Source: Rhodoblastus acidophilus
GTDB taxonomy: Bacteria > Pseudomonadota > Alphaproteobacteria > Rhizobiales > Beijerinckiaceae
NCBI RefSeq assembly: GCF_009720655.1
Contig: NZ_WNKS01000005.1
Coordinates: forward strand, 1-64,000
Length of the DNA stretch: 64,000 nt
Reading direction: 5' to 3'
Shown here: positions 21,276 to 33,133 of the stretch, piece after piece
Position numbering within the stretch: position 1 is the first letter of the stretch
Layout: every line of letters starts with the position of its first letter
Notes under the pieces: model-generated
Told to the model about the DNA's origin: nothing
The model's input: only the letters and a program-made list of their open reading frames with translations
Database searches by the model: none
Translations under genes and position numbers: made by a program

Positions 21276-22172
21276 ATGACCAAGGCGAGTGTTCTGCGTG
21301 GATGGATGACGGCGCTGGTGACGCCCTTCAAGGACGGCGCCTTCGACGAAGCCGCCTTTCGCGCCCTGATCGACTGGCAGATCGACAGCGGCATCCACGG
21401 CCTCGTCCCGGTCGGCACCACCGGGGAGTCGCCGACGCTCTCGCACGAGGAGCACAAGCAGGTGGTGGAAGTGGCGGTGGCGCAGGCGGCGGGCCGCGTT
21501 CCCGTGATCGCCGGCGCCGGCTCCAACAATACGGCGGAAGCCGTCGATCTCGCCCGCCATGCGGAAAAGGCCGGCGCCGACGCCATCCTGGTCGTCACGC
21601 CCTATTACAACAAGCCCAACCAGGAGGGCTTGTTCCAGCATTTCAAGGCGATCGACGACGCGGTGGGCCTGCCGATCGTGATCTACAACATTCCGCCGCG
21701 CTCGGTGATCGACATGTCCGTCGACACGATGAAGCGCTGCCGCGACGAGTTGCGCAACATTGTCGCCGTCAAGGACGCCACCGGCAATCTCGCCCGCGTC
21801 TCGCTCCAGCGCGCCGCGCTCGGACCGGATTTCATCCAGTTCTCCGCCGAGGACATGACGGCGCTCGCCAGCCTCGCCGCCGGCGGCCATGGCTGCATCT
21901 CGGTCGTCTCCAACATCGCCCCGGCTTTATGCGCGCAATTGATGAACGCGGCGGCGGCGGGCGACTTCGCCAAGGCGCTGTCGATCCAGGACAGGCTCGT
22001 GCCGCTGCACGGCGCCACGTTCATGGAAGCCGGCGTCACCGGCGCCAAGACCGGCCTGTCCTTCCTCGGCAAGGCGCGCGAAGAGGTGCGGTTGCCGCTC
22101 GTTCCCTCCACCGACAAGACCCGCGAGGCGATCAAGGCGGCGATGCATTTCGCCGGTTTGCTGGACGGCTGA
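21276..22172 (+). CDS. dapA: 4-hydroxy-tetrahydrodipicolinate synthase
   Basis: DapA condenses pyruvate with aspartate semialdehyde, the first step towards lysine and diaminopimelate. The 298-residue protein has GTTGES at 47-52, Tyr137 in IYNIPPRS and the Schiff-base Lys166 in [10 protein letters not shown] chose the ATG at 21276, with AGGGA about seven bases upstream, over the GTG six bases earlier. It is followed after four bases by smpB. Confidence 0.97.
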   Translation: MTKASVLRGWMTALVTPFKDGAFDEAAFRALIDWQIDSGIHGLVPVGTTGESPTLSHEEHKQVVEVAVAQAAGRVPVIAGAGSNNTAEAVDLARHAEKAGADAILVVTPYYNKPNQEGLFQHFKAIDDAVGLPIVIYNIPPRSVIDMSVDTMKRCRDELRNIVAVKDATGNLARVSLQRAALGPDFIQFSAEDMTALASLAAGGHGCISVVSNIAPALCAQLMNAAAAGDFAKALSIQDRLVPLHGATFMEAGVTGAKTGLSFLGKAREEVRLPLVPSTDKTREAIKAAMHFAGLLDG

Positions 22173-22176
22173 AACA

Positions 22177-22653
22177 TTGGCAGAGAAACCCCACAGCAAT
22201 TTCAAGGTGGTGGCCGACAACCGCAAGGCCCGCTACCACTATGAAATCGGCGAAGTTTTCGAGGCGGGGCTTGTCCTCACCGGCACGGAGGTGAAGAGCC
22301 TGCGCACCGGGCGCTCGACCATCGCCGAGTCCTATGCGAGCGTGGACACCCACGGCGAGATCTGGCTGATCAACGCCAACATTCCCGAATATCATTCGGG
22401 CAACCGTTTCAATCACGAGCCCAAGCGCCATCGCAAGCTGCTGTTGAAGCAGCGCGAAATCGCCAAGCTGTCGCAGGGCGTGGCGCGCGAGGGCATGACC
22501 ATCGTGCCCCTCAAACTGTTTTTCAACAACAAGGGCCGGGCCAAGATCGAAATCGCGCTGGCCAAGGGCAAACAGGTCCACGACAAGCGCGAAACCGAGA
22601 AGCAGCGCGACTGGAATCGCGAAAAAAGCCGGCTGATGAAACAACGCGATTAA
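22177..22653 (+). CDS. smpB: SsrA-binding protein
   Basis: The 158-residue protein binds tmRNA and brings it to stalled ribosomes for trans-translation. The family pattern is clear: [20 protein letters not shown], then GTEVKSLR and [16 protein letters not shown], with a basic tail. The start is TTG, four bases after the dapA stop and without a strong ribosome binding site, so it probably depends on translation of dapA. The tmRNA gene is not in the window. Confidence 0.96.
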   Translation: MAEKPHSNFKVVADNRKARYHYEIGEVFEAGLVLTGTEVKSLRTGRSTIAESYASVDTHGEIWLINANIPEYHSGNRFNHEPKRHRKLLLKQREIAKLSQGVAREGMTIVPLKLFFNNKGRAKIEIALAKGKQVHDKRETEKQRDWNREKSRLMKQRD

Positions 22654-22705
22654 ACTTTCGCGTTTTCGGGCGCATACTCGGCCCGACCGGACACGGGAGG
22701 TTTGA

Positions 22706-23572
22706 GTGGACGGCGAATTGCGCAGCCATTTCATTGCATCCGCCGACGGCTTGCAGCTTCACGCCCTGACGCTGGGCGCGGCCAATGCCCTGACGCCCGT
22801 GGTCTGCCTGCCCGGCCTGTCGCGCCCCGCGCGCGATTTCGTCGTTCTGGCGCGGCATCTGAACCGCTCGGGCGGCCGGCGCATCGTCTTAATGGACTAT
22901 CGCGGGCGCGGCGGCTCCGACTGGGACCCCGACTGGACCCATTACACCATGGCCGTCGAGCACGGCGACCTCGTGCGCGTGCTCGACGCGCTGGAAATTG
23001 CGAAGGCGATCTTCATCGGCCTGTCGCGCGGCGGCTTGCATGCGCTGACGCTGAGCGCCGCCCAGCCGCATCGCGTCGCCGGGATCGTCCTCAACGACGT
23101 CGGCCCGCAGCTTGAGGCGCAGGGCCTCGCCCACATCAAGAATTACATCGGCAAGCTGCCGCTGCTGCGCGACATCGACGCGGCCATCGCCCATTATAAA
23201 CGCGCGATGGGCGCGCGCTTCCCCGCCGTTTCAGACGAGGACTGGCGTTTTTACGCCAGCAATTCGCTCAACATCACGCCGGAGCGCCTGCGGCTGTCCT
23301 ACGATCCGCAACTGGCGCGCACGCTGGACTCCTTCGATCCCAGCGCCCCCCTGCCCGACATGTGGCCGTTGTTCGAGGCGATCGAGGCGCCGATTCTGGC
23401 GCTGCGCGGCGAGAACTCGGACCTGCTGTCGCCGAAAGCGCATGAGCAGATGGCCAGACGCAATCCGAGGTGTGAACTGCATGTTGTGCCCGGCCAGGGC
23501 CACGCGCCGCTGCTGCTGGACGCGCCGACGCTCAACCGCATCGGCGCGTTTATCTCAGGAATAGCGGGTTAG
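22706..23572 (+). CDS. Alpha/beta hydrolase
   Basis: This 288-residue protein has a GTG start preceded by GGGAGG. The nucleophile is Ser107 in GLSRGG, with Asp239 in ENSDLLSP and His266 in GQGHAPLL completing the triad. The oxyanion segment CLPGLSRPARDF is at about 34-45. The substrate cannot be told from sequence. The final TAG is part of the dispersed repeat that follows. Confidence 0.9.
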   Translation: MDGELRSHFIASADGLQLHALTLGAANALTPVVCLPGLSRPARDFVVLARHLNRSGGRRIVLMDYRGRGGSDWDPDWTHYTMAVEHGDLVRVLDALEIAKAIFIGLSRGGLHALTLSAAQPHRVAGIVLNDVGPQLEAQGLAHIKNYIGKLPLLRDIDAAIAHYKRAMGARFPAVSDEDWRFYASNSLNITPERLRLSYDPQLARTLDSFDPSAPLPDMWPLFEAIEAPILALRGENSDLLSPKAHEQMARRNPRCELHVVPGQGHAPLLLDAPTLNRIGAFISGIAG

Positions 23573-23659
23573 AGCGTTTTCGAGCGAAGTGGATACCGGT
23601 TCGCGTGAAGAAAACGCGTAGAAACAAAAGACTAGAGCCCGTTCGGTGAACGGGCTCTA
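23570..23659. repeat. Dispersed palindromic repeat, family C copy 2, plus hairpin
   Basis: TAGAGCGTTTTCGAGCGAAG opens an element matching the copy at 14353, and it ends with a hairpin GAGCCCGTTC / GAACGGGCTC. It bridges two converging genes, and the stop codons of both (23570-23572 plus strand, 23657-23659 minus strand) are supplied by its two ends. Confidence 0.87.
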
Positions 23660-23947
23660 GGCCTGGCGCACGCCGGTCAGCGGCGTCGAGCCGAGCGGCG
23701 TCTTGAATTTGCCGCTGAGCGCGTCGCCGCTCGCCTTGACGTCGAAGCCGATATTGAAACTGCCCATGGGGGTGGGCACCTTGGCGTGGAATTCGGCGGC
23801 ATCGCCGCTGATCTGGAGGTCGGTGAGCGGCACTTCGCCGGCGTGCGAGCCAAGGCCGCCGGCGCCGTCCGCCTCGATGCGCAAGGTCGGGGTCTGCACG
23901 CCGAAGGGCGTTTCAAGCGTGAGTTTCCAGCTTCCGACAATGCTCAT
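23657..23947 (-). CDS. Small conserved hypothetical protein
   Basis: The 96-residue protein starting MSIVGSWKLTLETPFGVQ looks all-beta, with alternating strands and the repeated pattern of threonine, glycine and phenylalanine seen in small beta-barrel proteins. It has no signal peptide or cysteine. I do not recognise the family with certainty. The start chosen lies at the natural beginning of the strand pattern. Its stop is provided by a dispersed repeat. Confidence 0.75.
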   Translation of the reverse strand: MSIVGSWKLTLETPFGVQTPTLRIEADGAGGLGSHAGEVPLTDLQISGDAAEFHAKVPTPMGSFNIGFDVKASGDALSGKFKTPLGSTPLTGVRQA

Positions 23948-24064
23948 GGATGGTCCCTTCCAGAAATTTTCCGCGCGTTGTCGCGGCGGCTCCAACATAA
24001 TGCGTGCGCGACCCGACCGCCAGCCTCCATTGGTTTAAATATGAACTAATTTTGCAGCGGCGTG

Positions 24065-24451
24065 TCAAACTCTCCGGATCGGGCCAGGATAGGCCGCGAC
24101 CAGGCTGTCGCTGGTCAACAGCGTCAGACGCTCGGCCATCGCCTGCGCCACCAGAATTCGGTCGAACGGGTCCTTGTGCAGCGGCGGCAGTCCATCGAGC
24201 ATCACGGCATGGTCGCCGGTGATCGCCAGTTCCTCATAGCCGTTTTCCAAAAGGCCTTTCCGCAACAGACGCGGATCGACCCGAAAGTCCGGTCGCCCCA
24301 GCCCCCGTTTGATGGCGATCTCCCAAAGACTGGCGGCGCTGAACCAAAGCGTGTTGCCGGTGTCTTCGATCGCCGCCCGCGCTTCATCGGACATGAGCTC
24401 CGGCGCCCCCGCCGCCCAGAGCAGCAGATGGGTGTCGAGCAGAAGCTTCAT
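24065..24451 (-). CDS. vapC: PIN-domain toxin, VapC type
   Basis: The 128-residue protein begins MKLLLDTHLLLWAAGAPELM, with the first catalytic aspartate at residue 6, followed by SAASLWEIAIKRGLG and the acidic motif KDPFDRILVAQAMAE, all typical of the YhcV-like branch of PIN toxins. Its ATG overlaps the antitoxin stop. It belongs to a different subfamily from the PIN toxin at 3784. Confidence 0.92.
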   Translation of the reverse strand: MKLLLDTHLLLWAAGAPELMSDEARAAIEDTGNTLWFSAASLWEIAIKRGLGRPDFRVDPRLLRKGLLENGYEELAITGDHAVMLDGLPPLHKDPFDRILVAQAMAERLTLLTSDSLVAAYPGPIRRV

Positions 24452-24693
24452 GACTCGCCGTCGAACAGCCGTTCGATGTCGGCGCGGCCCATCCGGTCGA
24501 AGTCGTCGGGAACCGAAATCTGCCCGGACAGAAAGCCGGTGCGCCGCATAGCCGCCGGTTCGGGCGCGCCGAGCGGCACGACCTTCACCAGGGGCTTGCC
24601 CGCCTTGGCGATAATAAAAGCCTCTCCCGCCGCGGCCTGTTCGACGAGGCGCGACAAGTGGGTTTTGGCTTCGTGGATGTTGATCTTGCGCAT
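24448..24693 (-). CDS. vapB: Type II antitoxin, Phd/YefM family
   Basis: This 81-residue antitoxin begins MRKINIHEAKTHLSRLVEQA, the Phd DNA-binding fold, then AGEAFIIAKAGKPLVKVVPL. The C-terminal part, ending in RADIERLFDGES, should wrap the toxin. The ATG used opens the fold; a longer start adds seven residues. The stop overlaps the toxin start by four bases. Confidence 0.9.
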   Translation of the reverse strand: MRKINIHEAKTHLSRLVEQAAAGEAFIIAKAGKPLVKVVPLGAPEPAAMRRTGFLSGQISVPDDFDRMGRADIERLFDGES

Positions 24694-24828
24694 GCAGGGA
24701 CCCAATCGGACCAACCCAAGTTAGTTCAATTCGCCACACAAACCAAGCGTCGCGTGCAAACCTGCGCCGCACTTGTCGCATGGCCCGCCGATTGCTAGCG
24801 TCAAAGCCAAGCGAATCCGGCGGACTCA

Positions 24829-25742
<914 letters not shown>

Positions 25743-25743
<1 letters not shown>

Positions 25744-27034
25744 TGCCCGCCGAACGATTTGTGCGCGCCTTGCGCGAGGCGGGCTGGGCGACGCTGGTGG
25801 TGGCGGGCCTGAGCTTTCCCATCATCGCCTATCGCGCCGAGCCCGATTTCAACAATCTCCTGGCGCTCCAGCCGCGCTGGCCGCTGTTTTGGCAGTTTTG
25901 CGCCGCCGCTTTCCTCCTGCGGTTCTTGCTCGCCTTTTGGAGCGGCGACGAAACCAAGGCGAAAGCCCCGCGCGAAAAAAATTGGCCCAAGCTGCCGTGG
26001 CTCGGCCCGCTCGCCCTCGTCTTTCTGACCATCTACCCCCTGGCCGTGGTCGCCCTGCTCGGGCCGCAGGCGGCGCTCAAATGGGTCGACACTTACGGGG
26101 TGCAAATCCTCATCTACGTCCTGCTCGGCTGGGGCCTGAACATCACGGTGGGCCTCGCCGGCCTGCTCGACCTCGGTTACGCCGCCTTCTACGCGGTGGG
26201 CGCCTATGCCTACGCCCTGCTCGCCCCCGCCACCGGCCTCGGCTTTTGGGCGCTGCTGCCGGTCTGCGGCCTGCTCGCCGCGTTTTGGGGGTTTTGCATC
26301 GGTTTTCCGATCCTGCGCCTGCGCGGCGATTATCTCGCCATCGTTACCCTGGCCTTCGCCGAAATCGTGCGCATCGTCCTCATCAACTGGGATGTGGTCA
26401 CCCATGGCGAGGCCGGGCTATTCGGCTTCCCCGGCCTGAATTTTTTCGGGCTGCCCTTCATTCCGGGCCCGCGCGGTTTTGCGGCTCATTTCGGCCTGCC
26501 GTTCCAGGGCATCCAAAAACAGATTTTTCTTTACTATCTGGTTCTTGTGCTGGCGCTGCTGGCGAATCTGGTGTCGCTGCGGCTGCGTCGCCTGCCGCTC
26601 GGCCGCGCCTGGGAGGCGCTGCGCGAAGACGAAATCGCCTGCCGCGCGCTCGGCCTCGACACCCGCAACATCAAACTCACCGCCTTCGCGCTCGGCGCCT
26701 TTTTCGCCGGAATCGCCGGCTGCCTGTTCGCGCTGCGCCAGGGTTTTGTCTCCCCCTCCGCCTTCACCTTTTCCGAGAGCGCGCTGATTCTCGCCATTGT
26801 CGTGCTCGGCGGCGGCGGCTCGCAATTGGGCGTCGCCGTCGCGGCCGTGTTTTTGGTGGGCGCCTCCGAACTTTTGCGCGAACTCACCTTCCTCAAAAGC
26901 GTGTTCGGCGAAAACTTTGATCCCGCGCAATACCGCATGCTTCTGGTCGGCCTCGCCATGGTGGCGATGATGAATTTTCGGCCGCGCGGGCTGGTGTCGA
27001 CGCGGGCGCCGACGATAAAACTCGGAGCCACGTC

Positions 27035-27038
<4 letters not shown>
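25743..27038 (+). CDS. livM: Branched-chain amino acid ABC transporter permease LivM
   Basis: This 431-residue permease partner begins MPAERFVRALREAGWATL at the ATG overlapping the livH stop. The core LivM region contains LLGWGLNITVGLAGLLDLGYAAFYAVGA and the coupling loop AWEALREDEIACRALGLDTR, each written here as parts of longer motifs near residues 118-145 and 290-310. The extra N-terminal membrane region makes it longer than E. coli LivM, as is usual in Rhizobiales. Confidence 0.94.
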
Positions 27039-27933
<895 letters not shown>

Positions 27934-27937
<4 letters not shown>

Positions 27938-28656
27938 CGGCGCTGCTTTCCATCACCGGCGTCACCGCCTTCTACGGCGCGGTGCAGGCCCTGCGCGGCG
28001 TCGATCTCGAAGTGGGAAAAGGCGAGATCGTCGCGCTGATCGGCTCCAACGGCGCCGGCAAATCCACGCTGATGATGTCGATCTTCGGCGCCCCGCGCGT
28101 GCGCGACGGCAAAATCCTGTTCGACGGGCAGGACATCACGCACATGCCGACCCACGAGATCGCGCGGCTGTCGATCGCGCAATCGCCGGAAGGCCGGCGC
28201 ATTTTTTCGCGCATGACCGTCTACGAAAACCTGCAAATGGGCGCGGCGGTCGCCGGTTACGCCGGTTTCGAGGCCAATCTCGAAAAAGTCTTCGCCATTT
28301 TCCCGCGCCTGAAAGAGCGCCTGAAGCAGCGCGGCGGCACGCTGTCGGGCGGCGAACAGCAGATGCTGGCCATTGCCCGCGCGCTGATGAGCAACCCGAA
28401 ACTGCTGCTGCTCGACGAGCCCTCGCTCGGCCTGGCGCCGCTGGTGTGCAAGCAGATTTTCGAAACGGTGAAGCGGCTCAACGAGCAGGAAGGCCTGTCC
28501 GTGTTCCTGGTCGAGCAGGACGCCCACCATGCGCTGAAACTGGCGCATCGGGCCTATGTGCTGGTCAATGGCGCCGTAACCATGAGCGGACGCGGCGCCG
28601 ATCTGCTGCGCGACCCGAAAGTGCGCGCCGCCTATCTCGAGGGGGGCGCGCATTGA
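27934..28656 (+). CDS. livF: Branched-chain amino acid ABC transporter ATPase LivF
   Basis: This 240-residue ATPase has Walker A GSNGAGKST near residue 37, signature LSGGEQQMLAIARAL and Walker B LLLLDEPSLGLAP. It forms the ATPase pair with LivG. The stop overlaps the TTG start of the next small membrane protein, so the transcript continues. Confidence 0.95.
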
Positions 28657-28958
28657 CGGACTTTTGGATCGGCGACTGGCGCGTGTTTGTCGGCGTGACG
28701 CTGGTTCTCGGCGGTCTCGCCAGCCTCGCCTCCGGCCGCGCCGTGGCGCGGGCGTGGCGCCCGCCGACGCTGCTGCTGCTCTACGGCCTGTTCCTGGCGG
28801 CGGCGATGCGGTTTCTGCATTGGTCGCTGTTCCAGGAGCCGCTGTTCGCCCCCTATGCCGCGCTGCTCGCCTACGCCTGGAGCCTTTTCGCGCAAGGGTT
28901 GTCGTGGCTGGTCGCCCATCGCGCGCGGATGCGGCGCCAATATCCCTGGATCGCCTGA
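28653..28958 (+). CDS. Small membrane protein downstream of livF
   Basis: A TTG start overlapping the livF stop gives a 101-residue protein, MTDFWIGDWRVFVGVTLVLG onward, with three predicted membrane segments (about 9-27, 37-53, 65-85) and a basic C-terminus. It resembles the DUF6867 proteins I recall next to liv genes in Rhizobiales, though I cannot confirm this by search. Tight coupling suggests a role with the transporter, possibly assembly. Confidence 0.75.
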   Translation: MTDFWIGDWRVFVGVTLVLGGLASLASGRAVARAWRPPTLLLLYGLFLAAAMRFLHWSLFQEPLFAPYAALLAYAWSLFAQGLSWLVAHRARMRRQYPWIA

Positions 28959-29041
28959 GTTTCTTGCCAATTTGACGGCCGCGCCGGAACTTCACCGCGC
29001 CGCCGCGCTTGTTTGAGTCACGAACAGCATTGGAGAATGCC

Positions 29042-29602
29042 ATGCGCGTTTTCACCACCCTTCTGGCAGCGCTGCCGCTCGCTTTTCTGCAACCGGCGGA
29101 GGCTGCGCCCATCGCGCCGACCGCCATCGAACGCCCGGCCGCGCCGATCGAAGCGACGCACTATCGTCATGGCTGGGGCCATCATCACCACCGCCACTGG
29201 CGGCATCACCACCATTGGCGTCATCATCGCCACTGGCGCCGACACCATTGGCATCACCACCACTGGCGCCATCGGCACTACGGCTACAATCCCGGCGCGG
29301 CGCTGTTCGGCGCGGTGGTCGGCGGCGTCCTCAGCAATCCCTGCATTTATGGCGGCTGTTCCGACTACGGCTATTACGGCCCGGCCTATTACGGCGGCGG
29401 GCCCTATTACGGCGGCGGGCCCAATTACGGCGGATGGGGCGGGCGGCGTTTTGGCGGTTGGCGCGGCGGAGGATTCCACCACGGCGGCTTCCACGGCGGC
29501 GGTTTTGGCCATGGCGGCTTCCACCACGGCGGTCTTGCCCATGGCGGCGGATTTCATGGCGGCGGCTTCCACGGCGGCGGCTTCGGCGGGCATCATCGCT
29601 GA
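29042..29602 (+). CDS. Histidine- and glycine-rich secreted protein
   Basis: The 186-residue protein has a signal peptide, MRVFTTLLAALPLAFLQPAEA, cleaved near residue 21-22. Residues 40-80 form a tract of about half histidine with arginine and tryptophan, then a glycine-zipper-like hydrophobic segment (GAALFGAVVGGVLS), two cysteines, Tyr/Gly repeats and a C-terminal run of HGG repeats. Such composition suggests metal binding or surface association, not catalysis. It sits between livF and livK; the reason is unknown. Confidence 0.8.
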   Translation: MRVFTTLLAALPLAFLQPAEAAPIAPTAIERPAAPIEATHYRHGWGHHHHRHWRHHHHWRHHRHWRRHHWHHHHWRHRHYGYNPGAALFGAVVGGVLSNPCIYGGCSDYGYYGPAYYGGGPYYGGGPNYGGWGGRRFGGWRGGGFHHGGFHGGGFGHGGFHHGGLAHGGGFHGGGFHGGGFGGHHR

Positions 29603-29671
29603 CGCCAGACTATCGACAATCGTGCGGGCAGACGGCAAGATCGGAAAGAAATTTCCGCCCGGAGTTCCCGC

Positions 29672-30796
29672 ATGAAAAAGCATGTTTTGACCGGCGTCGC
29701 CGCTGGCCTTCTGGCCGCCTTGCTCGCCAGCTCGGCTTACGCCCAGATCAAGGTCGGCGTCGGCAGTCCGATCACCGGATCGGACGCGGCTTTCGGCGCC
29801 CAGATCCGCAATGGCGCGGAGCAGGCCGCCGCCGACATCAACGCCAGCGGCGGCGTGCTCGGGCAAAAACTGGAGCTGTCTGTCGGCGACGACGCCGGCG
29901 ACTCCAAGCAGGGCCGCTCGGTCGCCAACAAGTTCGTCGGCGAGGGGGTCACGTTTGTGGTCGGCCACTTCAATTCGGCCGTCACCATGCCGGCGTCCGA
30001 CGTCTACAACGAGGCCGGCGTGCTCGAAATCTCGCCCGGCTCCACCAATCCGCAGATCACCGAGCGCGGCTATCCCCTGCTGTTCCGCACCTGCGGCCGC
30101 GACGACCAGCAAGGCGCGGTGGCCGCCAAATTTTTAGTCGAACACGCCAAGGGCAAGAAGATCGCCATCATCCACGACAAGTCGACGTACGGAAAGGGCC
30201 TCGCCGACGAAGCGCGAAAAGGGCTTGCCGCAGCCGGCGTGAAAGAAGTGATGTACGAGGGCCTGAACAAGGGCGAAAAAGATTTTTCCGCCATGGTCTC
30301 GAAGATCAAGTCGGTGGACGCCGACATCATCTTCTTCGGCGGCTATTTCACCGAAGGCGGCCTGCTGGTGCGGCAGATGCGCGACCAGGGGGTCAAGGCG
30401 ATCATCATGGGCGGCGACGGCATCGCCTCGCAGGAATTCGCCTCCATCGCCGGTCCGGGCGTCGAGGGCTCGCTGATGACCTTCCCGCCGGACCCGCGCA
30501 AGCGCCCGGAGGCCGCCGCCGTGGTCAAGGCGTTTGAATCCAAGGGCTACAACCCCGAGACTTACACGCTTTATTCCTACGCGACCGTGCAGGTGTTGAA
30601 GCAGGCGATCGAGAAGGCGAAATCCACCGACCCCACCGCCGTCGCCAAGGCTTTGCGCGAAGCCGGACCATTCCAGAGCGTGATCGGCGACCTCGCTTTC
30701 GACGCCAAGGGCGACGTCACCCGCGCCGATTACACGGTCTATGAATGGCGCAAAGGGCCCGACGGCAAGGTGACCTACGTGCAGATCGGCGACTAG
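29672..30796 (+). CDS. livK: Branched-chain amino acid ABC transporter substrate-binding protein
   Basis: The 374-residue periplasmic protein has a signal peptide to about residue 24 (SSAYAQ) and the type 1 periplasmic-binding fold: VGVGSPITGSDAAFGAQIRN, GVTFVVGHFNSAVTMPASDV and ISPGSTNPQITERGY, where the Ser/Thr residues bind the amino acid. It should feed LivHMGF, from which it is separated by two small genes. A family B repeat follows its stop. Confidence 0.94.
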   Translation: MKKHVLTGVAAGLLAALLASSAYAQIKVGVGSPITGSDAAFGAQIRNGAEQAAADINASGGVLGQKLELSVGDDAGDSKQGRSVANKFVGEGVTFVVGHFNSAVTMPASDVYNEAGVLEISPGSTNPQITERGYPLLFRTCGRDDQQGAVAAKFLVEHAKGKKIAIIHDKSTYGKGLADEARKGLAAAGVKEVMYEGLNKGEKDFSAMVSKIKSVDADIIFFGGYFTEGGLLVRQMRDQGVKAIIMGGDGIASQEFASIAGPGVEGSLMTFPPDPRKRPEAAAVVKAFESKGYNPETYTLYSYATVQVLKQAIEKAKSTDPTAVAKALREAGPFQSVIGDLAFDAKGDVTRADYTVYEWRKGPDGKVTYVQIGD

Positions 30797-30807
30797 CGGG
30801 AATCGAA

Positions 30808-30980
30808 GGGGACTGGATCGCATAGCGCTCCCGCTGCTTCCCGCTTGAGACGAAACGGCGGGCGCGATGCGTTCCTGTCCCCGACCCGGGGCCAAGAGCG
30901 GCGCGGGGGACAGGACCGAATTGCGCAGCCCAAAACCTTGACTTCGCCAGGAGGACTGGGCGCAATTCGATCCAGTCCCC
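30808..30980. repeat. Dispersed palindromic repeat, family B copy 2
   Basis: The ends GGGGACTGGATCGCATAGCG and CGCAATTCGATCCAGTCCCC are inverted, with the inner pair GATGCGTTCCTGTCCCC and GGGGGACAGGACCGAA. Length (173 bases) and layout match the copy at 4602-4770. It fills the space between converging livK and folD. Confidence 0.85.
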
Positions 30981-30988
30981 GACTGCGG

Positions 30989-31903
30989 CTACCCCGCCCG
31001 TTTCGCCGCCCGCAACGTGTTCGACATCAACAGCGCAATGGTCATCGGCCCCACGCCGCCGGGAACCGGGGTGATCGCGCCCGCGACCTCAAGCGCCTCC
31101 TGCAAGGCGACGTCGCCAACCAGCCGAGTCTTGGGCTGGCCCTGAGCGTTCAGCCCCTCGGCGGGAACCCGGTTGATGCCGACATCGATCACCAGCGCGC
31201 CCGGCTTGATCCAGTCGCCGCGGATCATTTCGGGGCGGCCGACCGCCGCGACCAAAATGTCGGCGCGGCGCGCCACCGCCGGCAGGTCCTTTGTGCGCGA
31301 ATGCGCCACCGTGACCGTGGCGTTGCGGCTCAGCAGCAATTGCGCCATCGGTTTCCCAACAATGTTGGAGCGGCCGACGATCACGGCCTCGGCGCCCGAA
31401 ATGTCCCGGCCGAGCGCCTTCGCCGCTTCCTCGATCAGCAGCATCGCCCCCGCCGGCGTGCAGGGAACCAGGGCGCGATCGGTCAGGCCGGTCGCCAGCA
31501 GCCCGACGTTCACGGGGTGGAACCCGTCGACATCCTTCTCCGGCGCGATGGTCTCCAAAACCTTGCTCGAATCGATGCCCTTGGGCAGCGGCAATTGCAC
31601 GAGAATGCCGTGAATCGCCGGATCGGCGTTCAGCGCCTTCACCAGCGCGATCAGTTCGGCTTCGCTGGTGGTCGCCGGGAGGTCGTGCTGGACGCTATGA
31701 AATCCGCATTCCTTGGCCGCCTTGCCCTTGGATTTCACATAGACCTGGCTGGCCGGGTCCTCGCCGACCAGCACGACGGCGAGGCCGGGATTTTTCGCCA
31801 GCAGCGCCGCTTCAGCCGCGACCCGCGCCAAAACGGCGGCGGAGGCCGCCTTGCCGTCGATGAGCAGGGCCTTTTTTCCCGAGGGTTTGATGATTTCGCT
31901 CAT
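30989..31903 (-). CDS. folD: Methylenetetrahydrofolate dehydrogenase/cyclohydrolase
   Basis: This 304-residue bifunctional enzyme interconverts methylene- and formyl-tetrahydrofolate with NADP. The catalytic lysine is Lys59 in [13 protein letters not shown]; the family signatures [32 protein letters not shown] and [13 protein letters not shown] are all present. Its start overlaps the stop of the upstream MFS transporter by four bases. Confidence 0.96.
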   Translation of the reverse strand: MSEIIKPSGKKALLIDGKAASAAVLARVAAEAALLAKNPGLAVVLVGEDPASQVYVKSKGKAAKECGFHSVQHDLPATTSEAELIALVKALNADPAIHGILVQLPLPKGIDSSKVLETIAPEKDVDGFHPVNVGLLATGLTDRALVPCTPAGAMLLIEEAAKALGRDISGAEAVIVGRSNIVGKPMAQLLLSRNATVTVAHSRTKDLPAVARRADILVAAVGRPEMIRGDWIKPGALVIDVGINRVPAEGLNAQGQPKTRLVGDVALQEALEVAGAITPVPGGVGPMTIALLMSNTLRAAKRAG

Positions 31904-33114
31904 GTTTTCTCCTCGATGGGGTGGAATGTATCGGCGCGCCGCAATTCCGGGAACAGGACCGCCCAGACGCCGACGACGACCACGGCGGCGACGCCTCCGA
32001 ACAGAGCCGCGCCGACCGCGCCGAGCAGGGCCGCCGCCACGCCGGATTCGAATTCGCCCAATTGGTTGGAAGCGCCGATGAACAGGAAGTTCACCGCCGA
32101 AACCCTGCCGCGCATAGGATCGGGCGTGGCGATCTGCGACAGGGTTTGCCGCACCACCATGCTCACCACGTCAAAGGCGCCCAGAGACGCCAGCGCGGCG
32201 GCCGACAGCCAAAAGTTTTGGGAGAGCGCGAACACCAGAGTCGCAACCCCGTAAGCCGCGACGGCGGCGAACATTTTGGCGCCGACATGCCGACGCAGCG
32301 GAAAGACCGACAGCAGCACGCTGACGGCGATCGCGCCCACAGCCGGCGCCGCGCGCAAAAAACCAAGACCTTCGGGACCGACGTGCAAAATGTCGTGGCA
32401 ATAGATCGGCAGCAGCGCCGTCACGCCGCCAAACAGCACGGCGAACAAATCGAGCGAGATCGAACCGAGCAGCACCTTGTTCGACCAGATGTAGCGCAAG
32501 CCGTCGAGCGCGTTTTTTTCGCCGGTCGGGGCAATCGCGGCGGGGGCGTTCGGAAGCACGATTTTGAAGGCAATCGGGGCGGCGGCGGCGGCGAGCAGCG
32601 CGCAAGCGAAAAAGATCTTTTCGGAGCCGAGCGCGTAAAAAATCCCGCCCAAAGCCGGGCCGGCGATGGTCGCCGCCTGGAACATGGTGGTCGACAGCGC
32701 GACGGCGCGCGGAAAATGCGCGGCGTCGACGATTTGCGGCAGCAGCGACGAATTGGCCGGACCGGAAAAGGCGCGCGCCGAGCCGAGCGCGAACAGGGCG
32801 AGGTAAATCCAGGGAATCGGCGCGTCGAAAATCGCGATCAGGAAAATGGCCAGCGACGCCCCGCCCTGCCCGAGCGCGGCCAGCGCCGAAATTTTTCGGC
32901 GGTCGTAGCGATCGGCGGCGGGGCCGCTCCAGCGCAGCAGCAGCACCAGCGGCAGGAATTGCGCAAGGCCGACCAGACCGAGGCTCAGAGCGCTTCCGGT
33001 GCGCGCGTAAACGTGCCAGCCGATGGCGACATCGAGCATTTGCGCGGAAAAGGCGCCGAGCCCCCGCATCAGCAGGAACAGGACGATGTTGCGCCCGGCG
33101 GAAAACGAGACCAT
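31900..33114 (-). CDS. MFS transporter, EntS/MFS_3-like exporter
   Basis: The 404-residue protein has about twelve membrane segments and the major facilitator loop motif [19 protein letters not shown] near residues 65-83. Similarity is to the exporter group that includes enterobactin exporter EntS, but the substrate cannot be inferred; no siderophore genes are nearby. It overlaps folD by four bases and follows an aldose-epimerase-like gene by 19 bases, so these three may form an operon. Confidence 0.88.
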   Translation of the reverse strand: MVSFSAGRNIVLFLLMRGLGAFSAQMLDVAIGWHVYARTGSALSLGLVGLAQFLPLVLLLRWSGPAADRYDRRKISALAALGQGGASLAIFLIAIFDAPIPWIYLALFALGSARAFSGPANSSLLPQIVDAAHFPRAVALSTTMFQAATIAGPALGGIFYALGSEKIFFACALLAAAAAPIAFKIVLPNAPAAIAPTGEKNALDGLRYIWSNKVLLGSISLDLFAVLFGGVTALLPIYCHDILHVGPEGLGFLRAAPAVGAIAVSVLLSVFPLRRHVGAKMFAAVAAYGVATLVFALSQNFWLSAAALASLGAFDVVSMVVRQTLSQIATPDPMRGRVSAVNFLFIGASNQLGEFESGVAAALLGAVGAALFGGVAAVVVVGVWAVLFPELRRADTFHPIEEKT

Positions 33115-33133
33115 GCCGGTGTCCTACAGAGTT

